Positions 1 to 8,776 of a DNA stretch of 64,000 nucleotides are shown piece by piece. How positions within the stretch are numbered: position 1 is the first letter of the stretch; each line of letters begins with the position of its first letter. The notes below the pieces were generated by a model. That model had not been told where the DNA came from. It worked only from the letters and a program-made list of their open reading frames with translations, and searched no databases. Position numbers and translations under genes: made by a program. This DNA comes from QYQD01 sp040754095 (GTDB lineage: Bacteria; Desulfobacterota; QYQD01): positions 62,001 through 126,000 of the forward strand of contig JBFMFO010000001.1 in the NCBI GenBank assembly GCA_040754095.1, written 5' to 3'.

Positions 1-988
1 CCAGGCCGTCTGCCACAACCTGCACCACCTTTTGGTCAAAATTCTCTATGGCCTTTATCTTTTCTTCCAGATTCCCGCCGTGGGAGGCCTCATCCGGGGC
101 CTCCACGTGAACTACCACCAGATCCTTTTCTTTAAGAGCAGCCAGAGCGTAATCTGCTTTCCCCTGATAATTGGTATCGAGATAACCGGTAGCGCCCGGA
201 ACGGCAATAGGTTCAAGTCCGGCATAGACGCCGATGCCCTTCAAGAGATCAACGGCCGATATTATAGCGCCCTTGATGCCGAAACGTTCGGCAAATTTCG
301 GCATATGGGGCGCCCTTCCCTGCCCCCACAACCACACCGCATTTGCCGGCCCTTTTCCTTCCTGCACGCGTCGTTTGTTTACCGGATGCTCCCGTAAGAT
401 GTCGAGCGCCTGAGCTATCCAGTTAATGAGATCCGGGTCGTGTTGATAGACTCCCCAATGGGCAGAGACGTCCCTACCGGTATGGTCATGGGGCGGGACT
501 GTAGCCAGCTTTTCCTTGCCTTCCGCCCAGACCAAAAGATGCCTGTAGCTTACCCCGGGATAAAGCGTAAGGCCGTTGACCTTCACCTTCCGGCCGATAT
601 CGGCCACAATGGCGCGTGCCTCTTCGGTAGAGATATGACCGGCGCTATAGTCAACCATAACTACCCGGCCGTCGGCCATAAAGTCCAGGGTGACTAAATT
701 GCACCGGAAGGCCACGTCATCAGGTGATAACGTTATCCCCATACTTCCGGCCTCAAGCGGTCCGCGACCGGTATAGCAGGAGGCAGGATCATATCCCAGT
801 ATGGAGAGATTGGCCACGTCGCTACCCGGCTCAAAACCCGGAGGCACGGTCTTTACCAACCCCAGTTCGCCCTCCCGGGCCAGAAAATCCATGGCCGGAG
901 TAGAAGCGGCCTGGAGCGGGGTCTTACCGCCTAATTCCTCCAGCGGGTAATCCCCCATGCCGTCCCCGATCAAGACTACATACTTCAT
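1..988 (-). CDS. Phosphoglycerate-mutase-like proposed homoserine kinase (C-terminus beyond window)
   Basis: I translated this from the ATG at 988 down to the window edge: 329 codons with no stop, so the C-terminus is missing. The protein opens MKYVVLIGDGMGDYPLEELG and carries GSDVANLSILGYDP, the metal-binding Asp and nucleophile-Ser region of archaeal-type cofactor-independent phosphoglycerate mutases (alkaline phosphatase superfamily). A subfamily (TIGR02535) is proposed to be homoserine kinase because it neighbours threonine-pathway genes. Here hom lies directly upstream on the same strand, so homoserine phosphorylation for threonine synthesis is the better guess than glycolysis. The family is clear; the substrate is inferred from context. 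Confidence 0.85.
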   Translation of the reverse strand, partial: MKYVVLIGDGMGDYPLEELGGKTPLQAASTPAMDFLAREGELGLVKTVPPGFEPGSDVANLSILGYDPASCYTGRGPLEAGSMGITLSPDDVAFRCNLVTLDFMADGRVVMVDYSAGHISTEEARAIVADIGRKVKVNGLTLYPGVSYRHLLVWAEGKEKLATVPPHDHTGRDVSAHWGVYQHDPDLINWIAQALDILREHPVNKRRVQEGKGPANAVWLWGQGRAPHMPKFAERFGIKGAIISAVDLLKGIGVYAGLEPIAVPGATGYLDTNYQGKADYALAALKEKDLVVVHVEAPDEASHGGNLEEKIKAIENFDQKVVQVVADGL

Positions 989-1074
989 ATAAAGAAATTC
1001 CTAAATTCGTATCACTTTAGTGCTTTGAAATGGTCCAACCTCTAAGGTTCCAGTTGCAGGGTGTCGTGGCTTAA

Positions 1075-1222
1075 ATCCGAAATTCGAATATCGAAATCCG
1101 AAACAAATTCAAATGTCCAAAATCCCAATGTTCCAAACGACAGTGGCGCTGATTATTTTGGATTTGTATTTCGGTGATTCGATATTGTCTCGGATTTCGT
1201 GCTTCAGATTTAGAATTTGTCT
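1075..1222 (+). repeat. AATTCG-word repeat element, copy 1
   Basis: About 150 bp of AT-rich words (ATCCGAAATTCG, CGAAATCCGAAAC) on the left, answered by their complement (TCGGATTTCGTGCTTC) on the right. This is an imperfect inverted repeat with a variable centre. It fills the gap between the kinase-like gene and hom. Similar ends occur at 15045-15215 (opposite orientation) and 28686-28815. Confidence 0.85.
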
Positions 1223-1225
1223 GTT

Positions 1226-2533
1226 TCACAACGTATTTTCGATCCTGATAAACATAGTCTTTGCGGTTGCTACATCCAGGCGGTCGATTTTGGCCACGGC
1301 CTTGCGCACGTTGCTCTCCCTGGCCTCATGCGTCATCATGACTATCGGAACAGAGCCGCGGACATCACGACCTTTTTGGATGACCGATTCTATACTGATG
1401 CCGTTGCGTCCCAGTATCCCGGCAATTTTGGATAAAACACCCGGGCTGTCCACAACGGAAAAACGCATATAGCACCGGCAGGCCAGATCATCCATGGGCT
1501 TGATCGGAAGCGACCGCATTTGATTAATAGCACATGAAAGGGCCGGGACACGCTGGGTCATGCCCTTCAGCACATTACGGCCTAGATCAATAATGTCGCC
1601 GACCACCGCGCTGCCGGTAGGCATCATGCCTGCCCCCAACCCGTATAGGAGCACCTGCCCTACCGCATCTCCTTGTATATAAAAGGCATTATAGACTCCG
1701 TTTACATTGGCCAGAAGATGCTCGCTTGGAATCATGGTGGGGTGGACCCGGACTTCAATGGACCGACCGTCGCAGCGGGATATGGCGAGAAGTTTAACAC
1801 GATACCCGAGTTCCTTGGCAAAGGCAATATCCACGGGTTCAATGCCCGCTATACCTTCTGTATAAATATCTTCCAGCCGCACGAAACTGCCGTAGGCTAA
1901 TGTACTGATAACGGCCAGTTTGTGGGCCGCATCGATCCCTTCCACATCGTAGGCAGGATCCGCCTCGGCATAGCCTTTGGCCTGGGCCTCTTTCAATACA
2001 TCCCCGAAAGAACTCCCTTCATCCGTCATCTTGGTCAGGATATAATTCGACGTGCCGTTCATAATGCCCAATATGGACTGAATATGGTCTGCCACCAGAC
2101 CCTCCCGCACGGCCCGGATGACCGGGATACCTCCTCCTACACTGGCCTCAAAACCGATATCCACGCCCTTACGCCCGGCCGCCGTAAATATCTCCCTCCC
2201 ATGAGCAGCGAGCAGGGCCTTGTTGGCGGTAACCACATGCTTACCCCGTTCGATAGCCTTGAGGATAAAACTACGCGCCGGCTCGTACCCGCCGATAAGC
2301 TCCACCACTATGGAGATCTCGTCATCGCCAAAGACGTCCTCAATATCGGCGGAAAGCAGCTTTTTCGCTACCTTAAGCTTGACCCTGTCCGGATACTTAT
2401 CCACAATCCGTTTGAGGACAACAGGCGCGCCAACCCGTTTAGCCAGTAAGTCTCCCTTCTCAAGGAGAATTTTGGCCACACCGCTCCCTACGGTTCCTAA
2501 CCCAATCAACCCCACGTAAATAGGTTTTGCCAT
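1226..2533 (-). CDS. hom: Homoserine dehydrogenase
   Basis: NAD(P)-dependent reduction of aspartate semialdehyde to homoserine, the branch point to threonine and methionine. The N-terminal Rossmann segment reads GLIGLGTVGSGVAK. The catalytic domain contains GTSNYILTKM and the EADPAYDVEGIDAAHKLA region. A C-terminal ACT domain (SVVDSPGVLSKIAGIL) suggests feedback by an amino acid. I chose the ATG at 2533 because GGGGAAGG lies 5 bases upstream; the frame is open to 2554, but that ATG has no such site. The length (435 aa) is normal. The proposed homoserine kinase lies downstream on the same strand, separated by a 237-bp repeat-filled gap. Confidence 0.97.
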   Translation of the reverse strand: MAKPIYVGLIGLGTVGSGVAKILLEKGDLLAKRVGAPVVLKRIVDKYPDRVKLKVAKKLLSADIEDVFGDDEISIVVELIGGYEPARSFILKAIERGKHVVTANKALLAAHGREIFTAAGRKGVDIGFEASVGGGIPVIRAVREGLVADHIQSILGIMNGTSNYILTKMTDEGSSFGDVLKEAQAKGYAEADPAYDVEGIDAAHKLAVISTLAYGSFVRLEDIYTEGIAGIEPVDIAFAKELGYRVKLLAISRCDGRSIEVRVHPTMIPSEHLLANVNGVYNAFYIQGDAVGQVLLYGLGAGMMPTGSAVVGDIIDLGRNVLKGMTQRVPALSCAINQMRSLPIKPMDDLACRCYMRFSVVDSPGVLSKIAGILGRNGISIESVIQKGRDVRGSVPIVMMTHEARESNVRKAVAKIDRLDVATAKTMFIRIENTL

Positions 2534-2599
2534 AATAACCTTCCCCATCCCCATCTGCCGGGGCAGAAGACTAAAGAATACTTGTATAATTTCAAATTC

Positions 2600-2645
2600 A
2601 AAACCGAGCTTCTGGCTTTCAGCCTTCAGCTTTGGACTTTGAGCG
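2600..2645. repeat. Short TTTCAGC-word repeat fragment
   Basis: Words of the CTGGCTTTCAGCC / TTCAGCTTTGG kind in the gap between hom and recG. It is a short, degenerate member of the family best seen at 8216-8300, 30465-30532 and 32455-32530. Confidence 0.6.
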
Positions 2646-2726
2646 TTGTGGCTTCATATCCCGTATGCCCAAAGGACGCCTGACCTTACCTTATTGCGTC
2701 AATCGTTGTCAAAAGAAATAATGCAC

Positions 2727-5153
2727 TTACCCTACCTCGGCCAGCGCCAGGCCCTTGGCCCAGCGATCCTCCACAATCTCCCTAAGCGCCCTATGCGTGG
2801 GCAGGCTAAGTTCCGGGTCCTCCTCTATAAGGCGAAAGGCCTCTTCACGGGCCGCCGTCAGGATAGCTATATCCCGCACAATATTGGCCGTCCTCAGCTC
2901 AGGCAGCCCGGACTGACGCGTCCCCAGAAACTCTCCGGGGCCTCTGATCTTCAGGTCCTCTTCAGCGATGCGAAAACCGTCCGTGGTCTCTTCCATCACC
3001 TTGAGACGCTGAGCGGCATCGGAGTCGCGGCCCGGGCGGCTGATAAGAAAACACATTGATTCCCTCTCTCCCCGCCCTACCCGGCCTCGCAGTTGATGAA
3101 GCTGTGAGAGGCCAAAGCGTTCGGCATGCTCGATCACCATAACCGTGGCATTGGGCACATCCACGCCGACCTCCACCACAGTGGTGGAGACAAGCACCTG
3201 CACCTCTCCCCGCTTAAACCGGTTCATAACCGCCTCTTTGTCCGCCCCTTTGAGGCGACCATGGAGAAGGCCCACTGCATAATCCGGAAAGACCTCCTTT
3301 TGCAGGCGCTCAGCCATCTCCTTGGCATTGAGCAGATCCAGGGTCTCCGACTCTTCAACCAGGGGATAGATAATATAGGCCTGTCCGCCCCCGGCCAGTT
3401 CACGCCGCACCATTTCATAAACCCGCGGACGGGCCCCTTCTGCATACACCTTTGTCTGTACGGGCTTCCGTCCCATGGGAAGTTCGTCTATTATAGAGAC
3501 ATCCAGGTCGCCGTAAAGGGTCATGGAAAGCGTGCGCGGTATAGGAGTGGCAGTCATGACCAGGACATCAGGCCATAAAGGCCGGCCGCAGGCCGGGCTT
3601 GACCCTTTTTCCTTCAAGGCCGCCCGCTGCAAGACACCGAAGCGATGCTGCTCATCGACAATTACCAGCCCCAGCCGGCCAAACTCAAGACCCTCCTGGA
3701 TCAGGGCGTGCGTCCCTATGACCAGGCAGGGATTACCCTGGCTCACCTCATGATATATCCCCTTCTTGGCGGGCCCGGGCGTACTACCGGTAAGAAGATA
3801 AGCAGGCACAGACAGACCTTCCGCCATCTTTCCGAAATTGGCGTAATGCTGTCCGGCCAGGATTTCCGTCGGCGCCATCATAGCCGCCTGGAAACCGTTG
3901 CCAATGGCCGTCATGGCCGCAGCAAAGGCCGTCACGGTCTTGCCGCTGCCCACATCTCCCTGCACCAGTCTGTGCATAGGGCAGGGCCTGCCCATATCTT
4001 TTTCGATCCCGGCCAGGACGCGCCTTTGGGCCCGGGTCAGCGGGAAAGGGAGATTGGCCATGAAATCCTGAAAAAGCCTGGGCTGACTCTTGAAGGCAAT
4101 TCCCTTTTGTCTGGCCGTGCGCCTGCGTCGGAGGGCCAGACCCAGTTCCAGGAAAAAAAACTCGTCAAAGATCAGGCTATGGTGATAAGTATTCTTACCT
4201 TCTGTAAGGGCCTTCAGGCCGTTATCATCACCCGGGAAATGGAGAATAGAAAGGGCCCGGGGGAGAGAGACGAGCTTTCTTCGCCGCAATACATCCGCAG
4301 GTATAAAACTTTCCGTGGCATAGGCATACGCGGTGACAGCGCCGTGTAGGATGCGGCGCATCTGCCTCTGCGATATCCCCTCTGTCTCTGAATAAACGGG
4401 TATAATCCGGCCGAAACTGGTATCTTTGCCTTCCTCGCTATCCAGGATTTCTATGTCCGGATGGATAAATTCCCTTTGTTGACGGAAGGAGTGCACCTCG
4501 CCGGAAAGGATCACCTTCAGTCCTCTTTTATATGCCCGCTCCATATATACACGGGAGAAGTGAAACCATTTGGCAGATATCTGGCCGGTACGGTCCCGAA
4601 CGATCATCTCAAAGACCGCTTTGCGGCTGACCCGGTAGCGAACAGTACCGGATAAGACAATCTCACCTATTACTACCGCCCTTTCTCCCGTCTTAAGGTC
4701 GGCAATCTGTGTAACCATTCTTCTGTCATCATAGGCGCGCGGTATAAACAAAAGGATATCTTCCAGGGTCTTGATGCCCTTCCGGGCCAGCCTGCCGGCC
4801 CGGCTTTTACCTACTCCCTTCAGGAACTGGACATCCTGTGCCAATATCTTTCTGTCTTGACGGTATCTGCTTAAGAGGACCTCTGCGGCCAGGCCGGATA
4901 ATTCCCTCAGGGCCTTTGCTACCCTTTCCCGCCTATCCGGCAAGGCCTTTCCTTCATAGTCCTGGAATAGCCCCTTTATATCCAGCAGCCTGGCCTTCGC
5001 TTCTTCAGGTATGTCCTGAGATAAAAGCTGATCGGCCGCTCCGTTTATCGTGGCGCCTAATTTCTTTACCGCCCCCAGGTTGGCAAAATCTTCCTTCGCA
5101 ACGAAAAATAGCGGATTAAGAAGGCAATCAAAATAAAAGGCGAGATGGGGCAT
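2727..5153 (-). CDS. recG: ATP-dependent DNA helicase RecG
   Basis: Superfamily 2 helicase that regresses stalled replication forks and processes recombination intermediates. An N-terminal extension of about 110 residues precedes an HhH-like segment (LKGVGKSRAGRLARKG) and an OB-fold wedge domain (FEMIVRDRTGQISAKWFH). The helicase core shows Walker A (GDVGSGKT), DEQHRFG (motif II), TATPIPRT (motif III), and QLRGRVGRG (motif VI). At 808 aa it is longer than E. coli RecG (693); the extra N-terminal part is usual in this group of bacteria. GGGAG lies 6 bases before the ATG. Confidence 0.97.
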   Translation of the reverse strand: MPHLAFYFDCLLNPLFFVAKEDFANLGAVKKLGATINGAADQLLSQDIPEEAKARLLDIKGLFQDYEGKALPDRRERVAKALRELSGLAAEVLLSRYRQDRKILAQDVQFLKGVGKSRAGRLARKGIKTLEDILLFIPRAYDDRRMVTQIADLKTGERAVVIGEIVLSGTVRYRVSRKAVFEMIVRDRTGQISAKWFHFSRVYMERAYKRGLKVILSGEVHSFRQQREFIHPDIEILDSEEGKDTSFGRIIPVYSETEGISQRQMRRILHGAVTAYAYATESFIPADVLRRRKLVSLPRALSILHFPGDDNGLKALTEGKNTYHHSLIFDEFFFLELGLALRRRRTARQKGIAFKSQPRLFQDFMANLPFPLTRAQRRVLAGIEKDMGRPCPMHRLVQGDVGSGKTVTAFAAAMTAIGNGFQAAMMAPTEILAGQHYANFGKMAEGLSVPAYLLTGSTPGPAKKGIYHEVSQGNPCLVIGTHALIQEGLEFGRLGLVIVDEQHRFGVLQRAALKEKGSSPACGRPLWPDVLVMTATPIPRTLSMTLYGDLDVSIIDELPMGRKPVQTKVYAEGARPRVYEMVRRELAGGGQAYIIYPLVEESETLDLLNAKEMAERLQKEVFPDYAVGLLHGRLKGADKEAVMNRFKRGEVQVLVSTTVVEVGVDVPNATVMVIEHAERFGLSQLHQLRGRVGRGERESMCFLISRPGRDSDAAQRLKVMEETTDGFRIAEEDLKIRGPGEFLGTRQSGLPELRTANIVRDIAILTAAREEAFRLIEEDPELSLPTHRALREIVEDRWAKGLALAEVG

Positions 5154-5219
5154 ATATATCTCCCATGCTTTGACGGATAAAAAATCTCCTCACGCGGTCT
5201 TTATAAGGCCGGTTTACTC

Positions 5220-5250
5220 TTGACAACGTCCGGGAATAGTAGCATATATT
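5220..5250 (+). promoter_or_regulatory. Candidate sigma-70-type promoter for the aminotransferase-serA pair
   Basis: A perfect TTGACA at 5220-5225 is followed by CATATA (spacing 17) or TATATT (spacing 19) in the 242-bp divergent gap between recG and the aminotransferase gene. It points rightward and leaves a leader of about 140 bases. The -35 box is strong and the -10 ambiguous. Confidence 0.45.
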
Positions 5251-5395
5251 CATGTTTTGTAAAAGACATTACAGGCCGGATATAGGACTCCGTCAAAGTC
5301 AACGTGGTTGAAGTCATATTGCCGTCAAGGCATTGGAAAAACATAATCGAAAGTTCAAATAAAATCCGAACAATCAATAAAGGAACTATAGACTA

Positions 5396-6547
5396 ATGCA
5401 AAAAAAATATCTATTCGCCCCCGGGCCGGTGTCCATAGCCCCGAGCACCTTGCTTGCCATGGCCCAACCCATTATTCATCACCGGGCGCCGCAGTTTGCC
5501 GCTATACTGCGTGAGGTCGAGGAAGGGCTCAAGTATCTTTTTCAGACAAAAAACGACGTCCTTATCTTTGCCTCTTCCGGTACCGGGGCCATGGAAGGGG
5601 CCGTAACCAACACGTTATCCAAAGGCGACAAGGCCCTGGTCGTCCGCGGCGGTAAATTCGGAGAGCGCTGGACGGAAATCTGTGAGGCCTACGGCGTTAC
5701 GGCGATAAATATAGACGTAACGTGGGGTGAAGCGGTAAATCCCGCCCTTATCCGTTCCGCCCTGGAAGCGGACAGAAGCATCAAGGCCGTCTTCATTCAG
5801 GCCCATGAGACATCCACCGGTGTAAAGCACCCCATAAAGGAAGTAGGCGGGGTGGTCAAGGCCTATCCTGACACCATACTGGTCGTAGATGCCATCTCCG
5901 CCCTGGGCGTCTTTGACATCGCAGTCGATGACTGGGGTTTGGACATCGTCGTAGCCGGTTCCCAGAAGGCATTTTGCTTACCTCCGGGTCTGGCCTTCGC
6001 CAGCGTCAGCCCCAAGGCCTGGCAACTGGTCGAAAAGTCGAATCTGCCCAAATATTACTTCAATTTCCTTAAGGAAAGGAAATCCCTTAAAAAAGACCAG
6101 ACCGCTTATACCCCGGCGGTTTCCCTGATCGCAGGTCTGAGAGAAGTACTGATTAGCATAAAAAAAGAGGGTCTGGAAAAATTATTCGCCCATCATCGCC
6201 TGCTGGCCGAAGCGGCGCGTAAGGCCATAACCGCCATGGGGCTCGAACTCTATACGGCAGTTCCCTCGGAGGCCGTCACCGTAGTTCAGGCGCCGCAAGG
6301 CGTGGACGGGCAACAGGTCGTTAAATTGCTGCGTGAGAAGTACGGTATAACCATTGCCGGAGGCCAGGGTGAGGCCAAAGGCAAGATATTCCGCATCTCT
6401 CACATGGGATATACCGACAGGTTCGAACTCATACTCGTACTCTCGGCTGTAGAGATAGTCTTAAAAGAACTCGGTTACCCTATGGAATTGGGCAGCGGGG
6501 TCAGGGCCGCGGAAGAATATCTCTTCCAGCACAGGGATGTAGCTTAA
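5396..6547 (+). CDS. Class V aminotransferase (serine pathway, alanine-glyoxylate/phosphoserine type)
   Basis: PLP-dependent fold-type I enzyme of the small class V family (alanine-glyoxylate, serine-pyruvate and archaeal/deltaproteobacterial phosphoserine transaminases). The start FAPGPVSIAPSTLLAMAQP is typical. PLP is held by Lys191 in VVAGSQKAFCLPPG, and VVDAISALG carries the cofactor Asp. The substrate is inferred from the next gene, serA, only 22 bases downstream: it most likely makes phosphoserine from phosphohydroxypyruvate, replacing a classical serC. A serine-glyoxylate role cannot be excluded from sequence alone. Length 383 aa, normal. Confidence 0.9.
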   Translation: MQKKYLFAPGPVSIAPSTLLAMAQPIIHHRAPQFAAILREVEEGLKYLFQTKNDVLIFASSGTGAMEGAVTNTLSKGDKALVVRGGKFGERWTEICEAYGVTAINIDVTWGEAVNPALIRSALEADRSIKAVFIQAHETSTGVKHPIKEVGGVVKAYPDTILVVDAISALGVFDIAVDDWGLDIVVAGSQKAFCLPPGLAFASVSPKAWQLVEKSNLPKYYFNFLKERKSLKKDQTAYTPAVSLIAGLREVLISIKKEGLEKLFAHHRLLAEAARKAITAMGLELYTAVPSEAVTVVQAPQGVDGQQVVKLLREKYGITIAGGQGEAKGKIFRISHMGYTDRFELILVLSAVEIVLKELGYPMELGSGVRAAEEYLFQHRDVA

Positions 6548-6569
6548 AGGATTAGACTGCAAGGAGCCA

Positions 6570-8153
6570 ATGATGAAAGTACTGGTCAGCGATAATCTAT
6601 CCCCTAAAGGCATCGAGATACTGAAACAGGCCGGTCTTAAGGTGGTCTTCAAGACCGGACTCAAGCCGGAAGAACTCGAGAAAGAGATAAAAGACTGTGA
6701 CGGCCTGGTCATCCGGAGCGCCACTAAAGTGACCCCGAAGATTATCGGGGCCGCCGGGAAACTCAAGGTCATCGGCCGGGCGGGCATCGGACTGGACAAT
6801 GTGGATATACCGGCGGCCAGCAAAAAGGGCATTATTGTAATGAATACGCCGGGCGGTAACGTGGTTACCACTGCCGAGCACACCATAACCATGCTTCTAG
6901 CCCTCTCCCGGAATATTCCCCAGGCCACTGCTTCCATGAAGGCCGGCAAATGGGAAAAGAAAAAGTTTACTGGACGGGAAGTATTCAATAAGACCCTGGG
7001 CATTATCGGTATCGGACGGATCGGCAGTATCGTCGCCGACCGCGCCCGTGGTCTGAAAATGCACGTCATAGCCTATGATCCATACATCAGGCCGGAAACT
7101 GCTGAGAAGATGGGAGTAGGTCTGGTATCTCTGGACGACCTTTATACCCGTTCCGACTATATCTCCATCCATGTCCCCCTGACCAAGGATACGAAAGAAT
7201 TGATCAATAGAGAATCATTCGCCAAAATGAAAGATGGGGTCATGTTGATTAACTGTTCACGCGGAGGTATTGTGGACGAGGGGGCCCTTCATGAGGCCAT
7301 GCAGAGCGGCAAAGTGGCCGGTGCGGCCCTGGATGTCTTTGCCCAGGAACCGCCTCCGGAGTCCTACCCTTTATTTGCTATGGATAAATTTATATGCACG
7401 CCGCACCTCGGCGCCGCTACCGAAGAGGCCCAGGAAAATGTAGCCGTAGCCGTAGCCAACCAACTGGTTGATTTTCTCAAAAACGGCAATATCTCTAATG
7501 CGGTCAATTTCCCTTCCGTAAGTTCCGATGTACTGGCCGGCATTCAGCCTTACCTGACCCTGGTCGAGAAGATGGGCAGCTTCCAGATGCAGATAGCCAA
7601 GGGCGGCATCCAGGAAGTGACTATCGAATATGTCGGCGACGTCGCCAATATGGATACCCGGCCGATAACCATAGCGATGTTGAAGGGCCTGTTCGCTCCT
7701 ATCTTGAAGCACGACGTCAATTTCGTTAATGCGCCTATTATTGCCAAGGAACGGGGTGTAAAGGTCACAGAGTTAAAGAGCACGACGACCGAAGATTTTA
7801 CCAATCTTATCACTCTGCGCGTCAAGACACCGCAGGAAGAAAACGCCCTCTCCGGAACGATCTTCGGCAAAAAAGAGCTGCGCCTGGTCAGGATAAACAC
7901 CTTCCGCCTGGAAGCGGTGCTGGAAGGACACATGCTCTTTATTTATAACATAGATGAGCCGGGAGTCATTGGGGCTATTGGTATGACCATGGGCAAGGCC
8001 GGTTTGAATATCGCCCGTATGCACGTCGGCCAGGAGACAGGACCGGGCAGAAATGTCATCCTGTTAAATACAAACGCCCCGGTGTCGGCTAGGGTGCTCA
8101 AGGAAATGCTTAAGATACCACAGGTGGTGTCGGCACAACCGCTTGAATTCTAA
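6570..8153 (+). CDS. serA: D-3-phosphoglycerate dehydrogenase
   Basis: First enzyme of serine synthesis, oxidising 3-phosphoglycerate with NAD. The nucleotide-binding motif is GIIGIGRIGSIVADRARG. The catalytic Arg lies in NCSRGGIVDEGAL and the catalytic His in CTPHLGAATEEAQ. After the dehydrogenase come the intervening (ASB) domain and a C-terminal ACT domain (IYNIDEPGVIGAIGMTMG), giving the 527-aa long form that is usually serine-inhibited. AAGGAG is followed by two adjacent ATGs; the second (6573) has better spacing. It follows the aminotransferase at 22 bases, so the two are probably one operon. Confidence 0.97.
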   Translation: MMKVLVSDNLSPKGIEILKQAGLKVVFKTGLKPEELEKEIKDCDGLVIRSATKVTPKIIGAAGKLKVIGRAGIGLDNVDIPAASKKGIIVMNTPGGNVVTTAEHTITMLLALSRNIPQATASMKAGKWEKKKFTGREVFNKTLGIIGIGRIGSIVADRARGLKMHVIAYDPYIRPETAEKMGVGLVSLDDLYTRSDYISIHVPLTKDTKELINRESFAKMKDGVMLINCSRGGIVDEGALHEAMQSGKVAGAALDVFAQEPPPESYPLFAMDKFICTPHLGAATEEAQENVAVAVANQLVDFLKNGNISNAVNFPSVSSDVLAGIQPYLTLVEKMGSFQMQIAKGGIQEVTIEYVGDVANMDTRPITIAMLKGLFAPILKHDVNFVNAPIIAKERGVKVTELKSTTTEDFTNLITLRVKTPQEENALSGTIFGKKELRLVRINTFRLEAVLEGHMLFIYNIDEPGVIGAIGMTMGKAGLNIARMHVGQETGPGRNVILLNTNAPVSARVLKEMLKIPQVVSAQPLEF

Positions 8154-8175
8154 ACAGTTTCGTGGCAATATAGTT

Positions 8176-8332
8176 ATTTAGTTTCCATCCGAAAACCCCG
8201 GTTTTCCGGATGGAGCGGTCAGCATTCAGTTAACATGTTGTTTGTATTATTCTTTGCTGACGGCTGAAAGCTGATCACTGAGAGCTTTCAGCCGGAAACG
8301 GCAGTTTCCGGATGAACACTATTTAGAGATAA
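8176..8332 (+). repeat. Nested palindromic intergenic element (TTTCAGC family)
   Basis: The gap after serA is a set of concentric inverted repeats. The outer arms are TAGTTTCCATCCG and CCGGATGAACACTA. A GGTTTTC hairpin lies at 8185-8213 and a perfect CCGGAAAC/GTTTCCGG hairpin at about 8292-8314. Between them is a TTTCAGC-word pair around the core AACATGTTGTTTGT. The same core and outer ends recur at 30443-30650. It may also end serA transcription, but there is no T-tract. Confidence 0.8.
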
Positions 8333-8338
8333 TCGGCC

Positions 8339-8746
8339 ATGAACGAGGACAAAGAAAAAGGATATCGGGTAAGAGACAGGCGTATTTTCTCCCAGGAAAA
8401 GTCCGAACAGGAGGCGGAGAAAACCGAGAAAGAGTCCGCCGCAGCATCAAAAGAAATGCCGGCGGAAGAGGAGATACCGAAGGAATCCAAGCGGCCCACT
8501 GTCTTGCCGCCGGTTGATTTTTCCACCTTTATCTTCTCTCTTAATACCTCTGCCCTGGTTCATTTGGGTGAAATAGCCGATCCGGTCACCGGGAAAAGGG
8601 AAAGAGACCTGGTTTTTGCCAAGCATACTATAGATACCATTGCCATGCTGCAAGAAAAGACCATGGGCAATCTGACTAAAGACGAAGAAGCCCTGATCCA
8701 GCATATCCTGTATGACCTCCGCATGCGTTATGTTCGTGAGGTCTAA
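8339..8746 (+). CDS. DUF1844 domain protein
   Basis: 135 aa. The N-terminal half is highly charged (Lys/Glu-rich) and probably disordered. The C-terminal half is the DUF1844 module: VDFSTFIFSLNTSALVHLGE, then HTIDTIAMLQEKTMGNLT and a helical end LYDLRMRYVREV. No enzymatic function is known for the family. It lies 30 bases before the htrA-type protease gene on the same strand, so the two may be cotranscribed. Confidence 0.85.
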   Translation: MNEDKEKGYRVRDRRIFSQEKSEQEAEKTEKESAAASKEMPAEEEIPKESKRPTVLPPVDFSTFIFSLNTSALVHLGEIADPVTGKRERDLVFAKHTIDTIAMLQEKTMGNLTKDEEALIQHILYDLRMRYVREV

Positions 8747-8776
8747 GGTCTAATAAAGGTCCCAAGAGGCATCCCT

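Noticed and set aside
8185..8213. Hairpin after serA as a definite terminator
   Set aside because: Strong stem but no T-tract, and the same arms recur as element ends at 30443-30650, so it is listed as part of a repeat.
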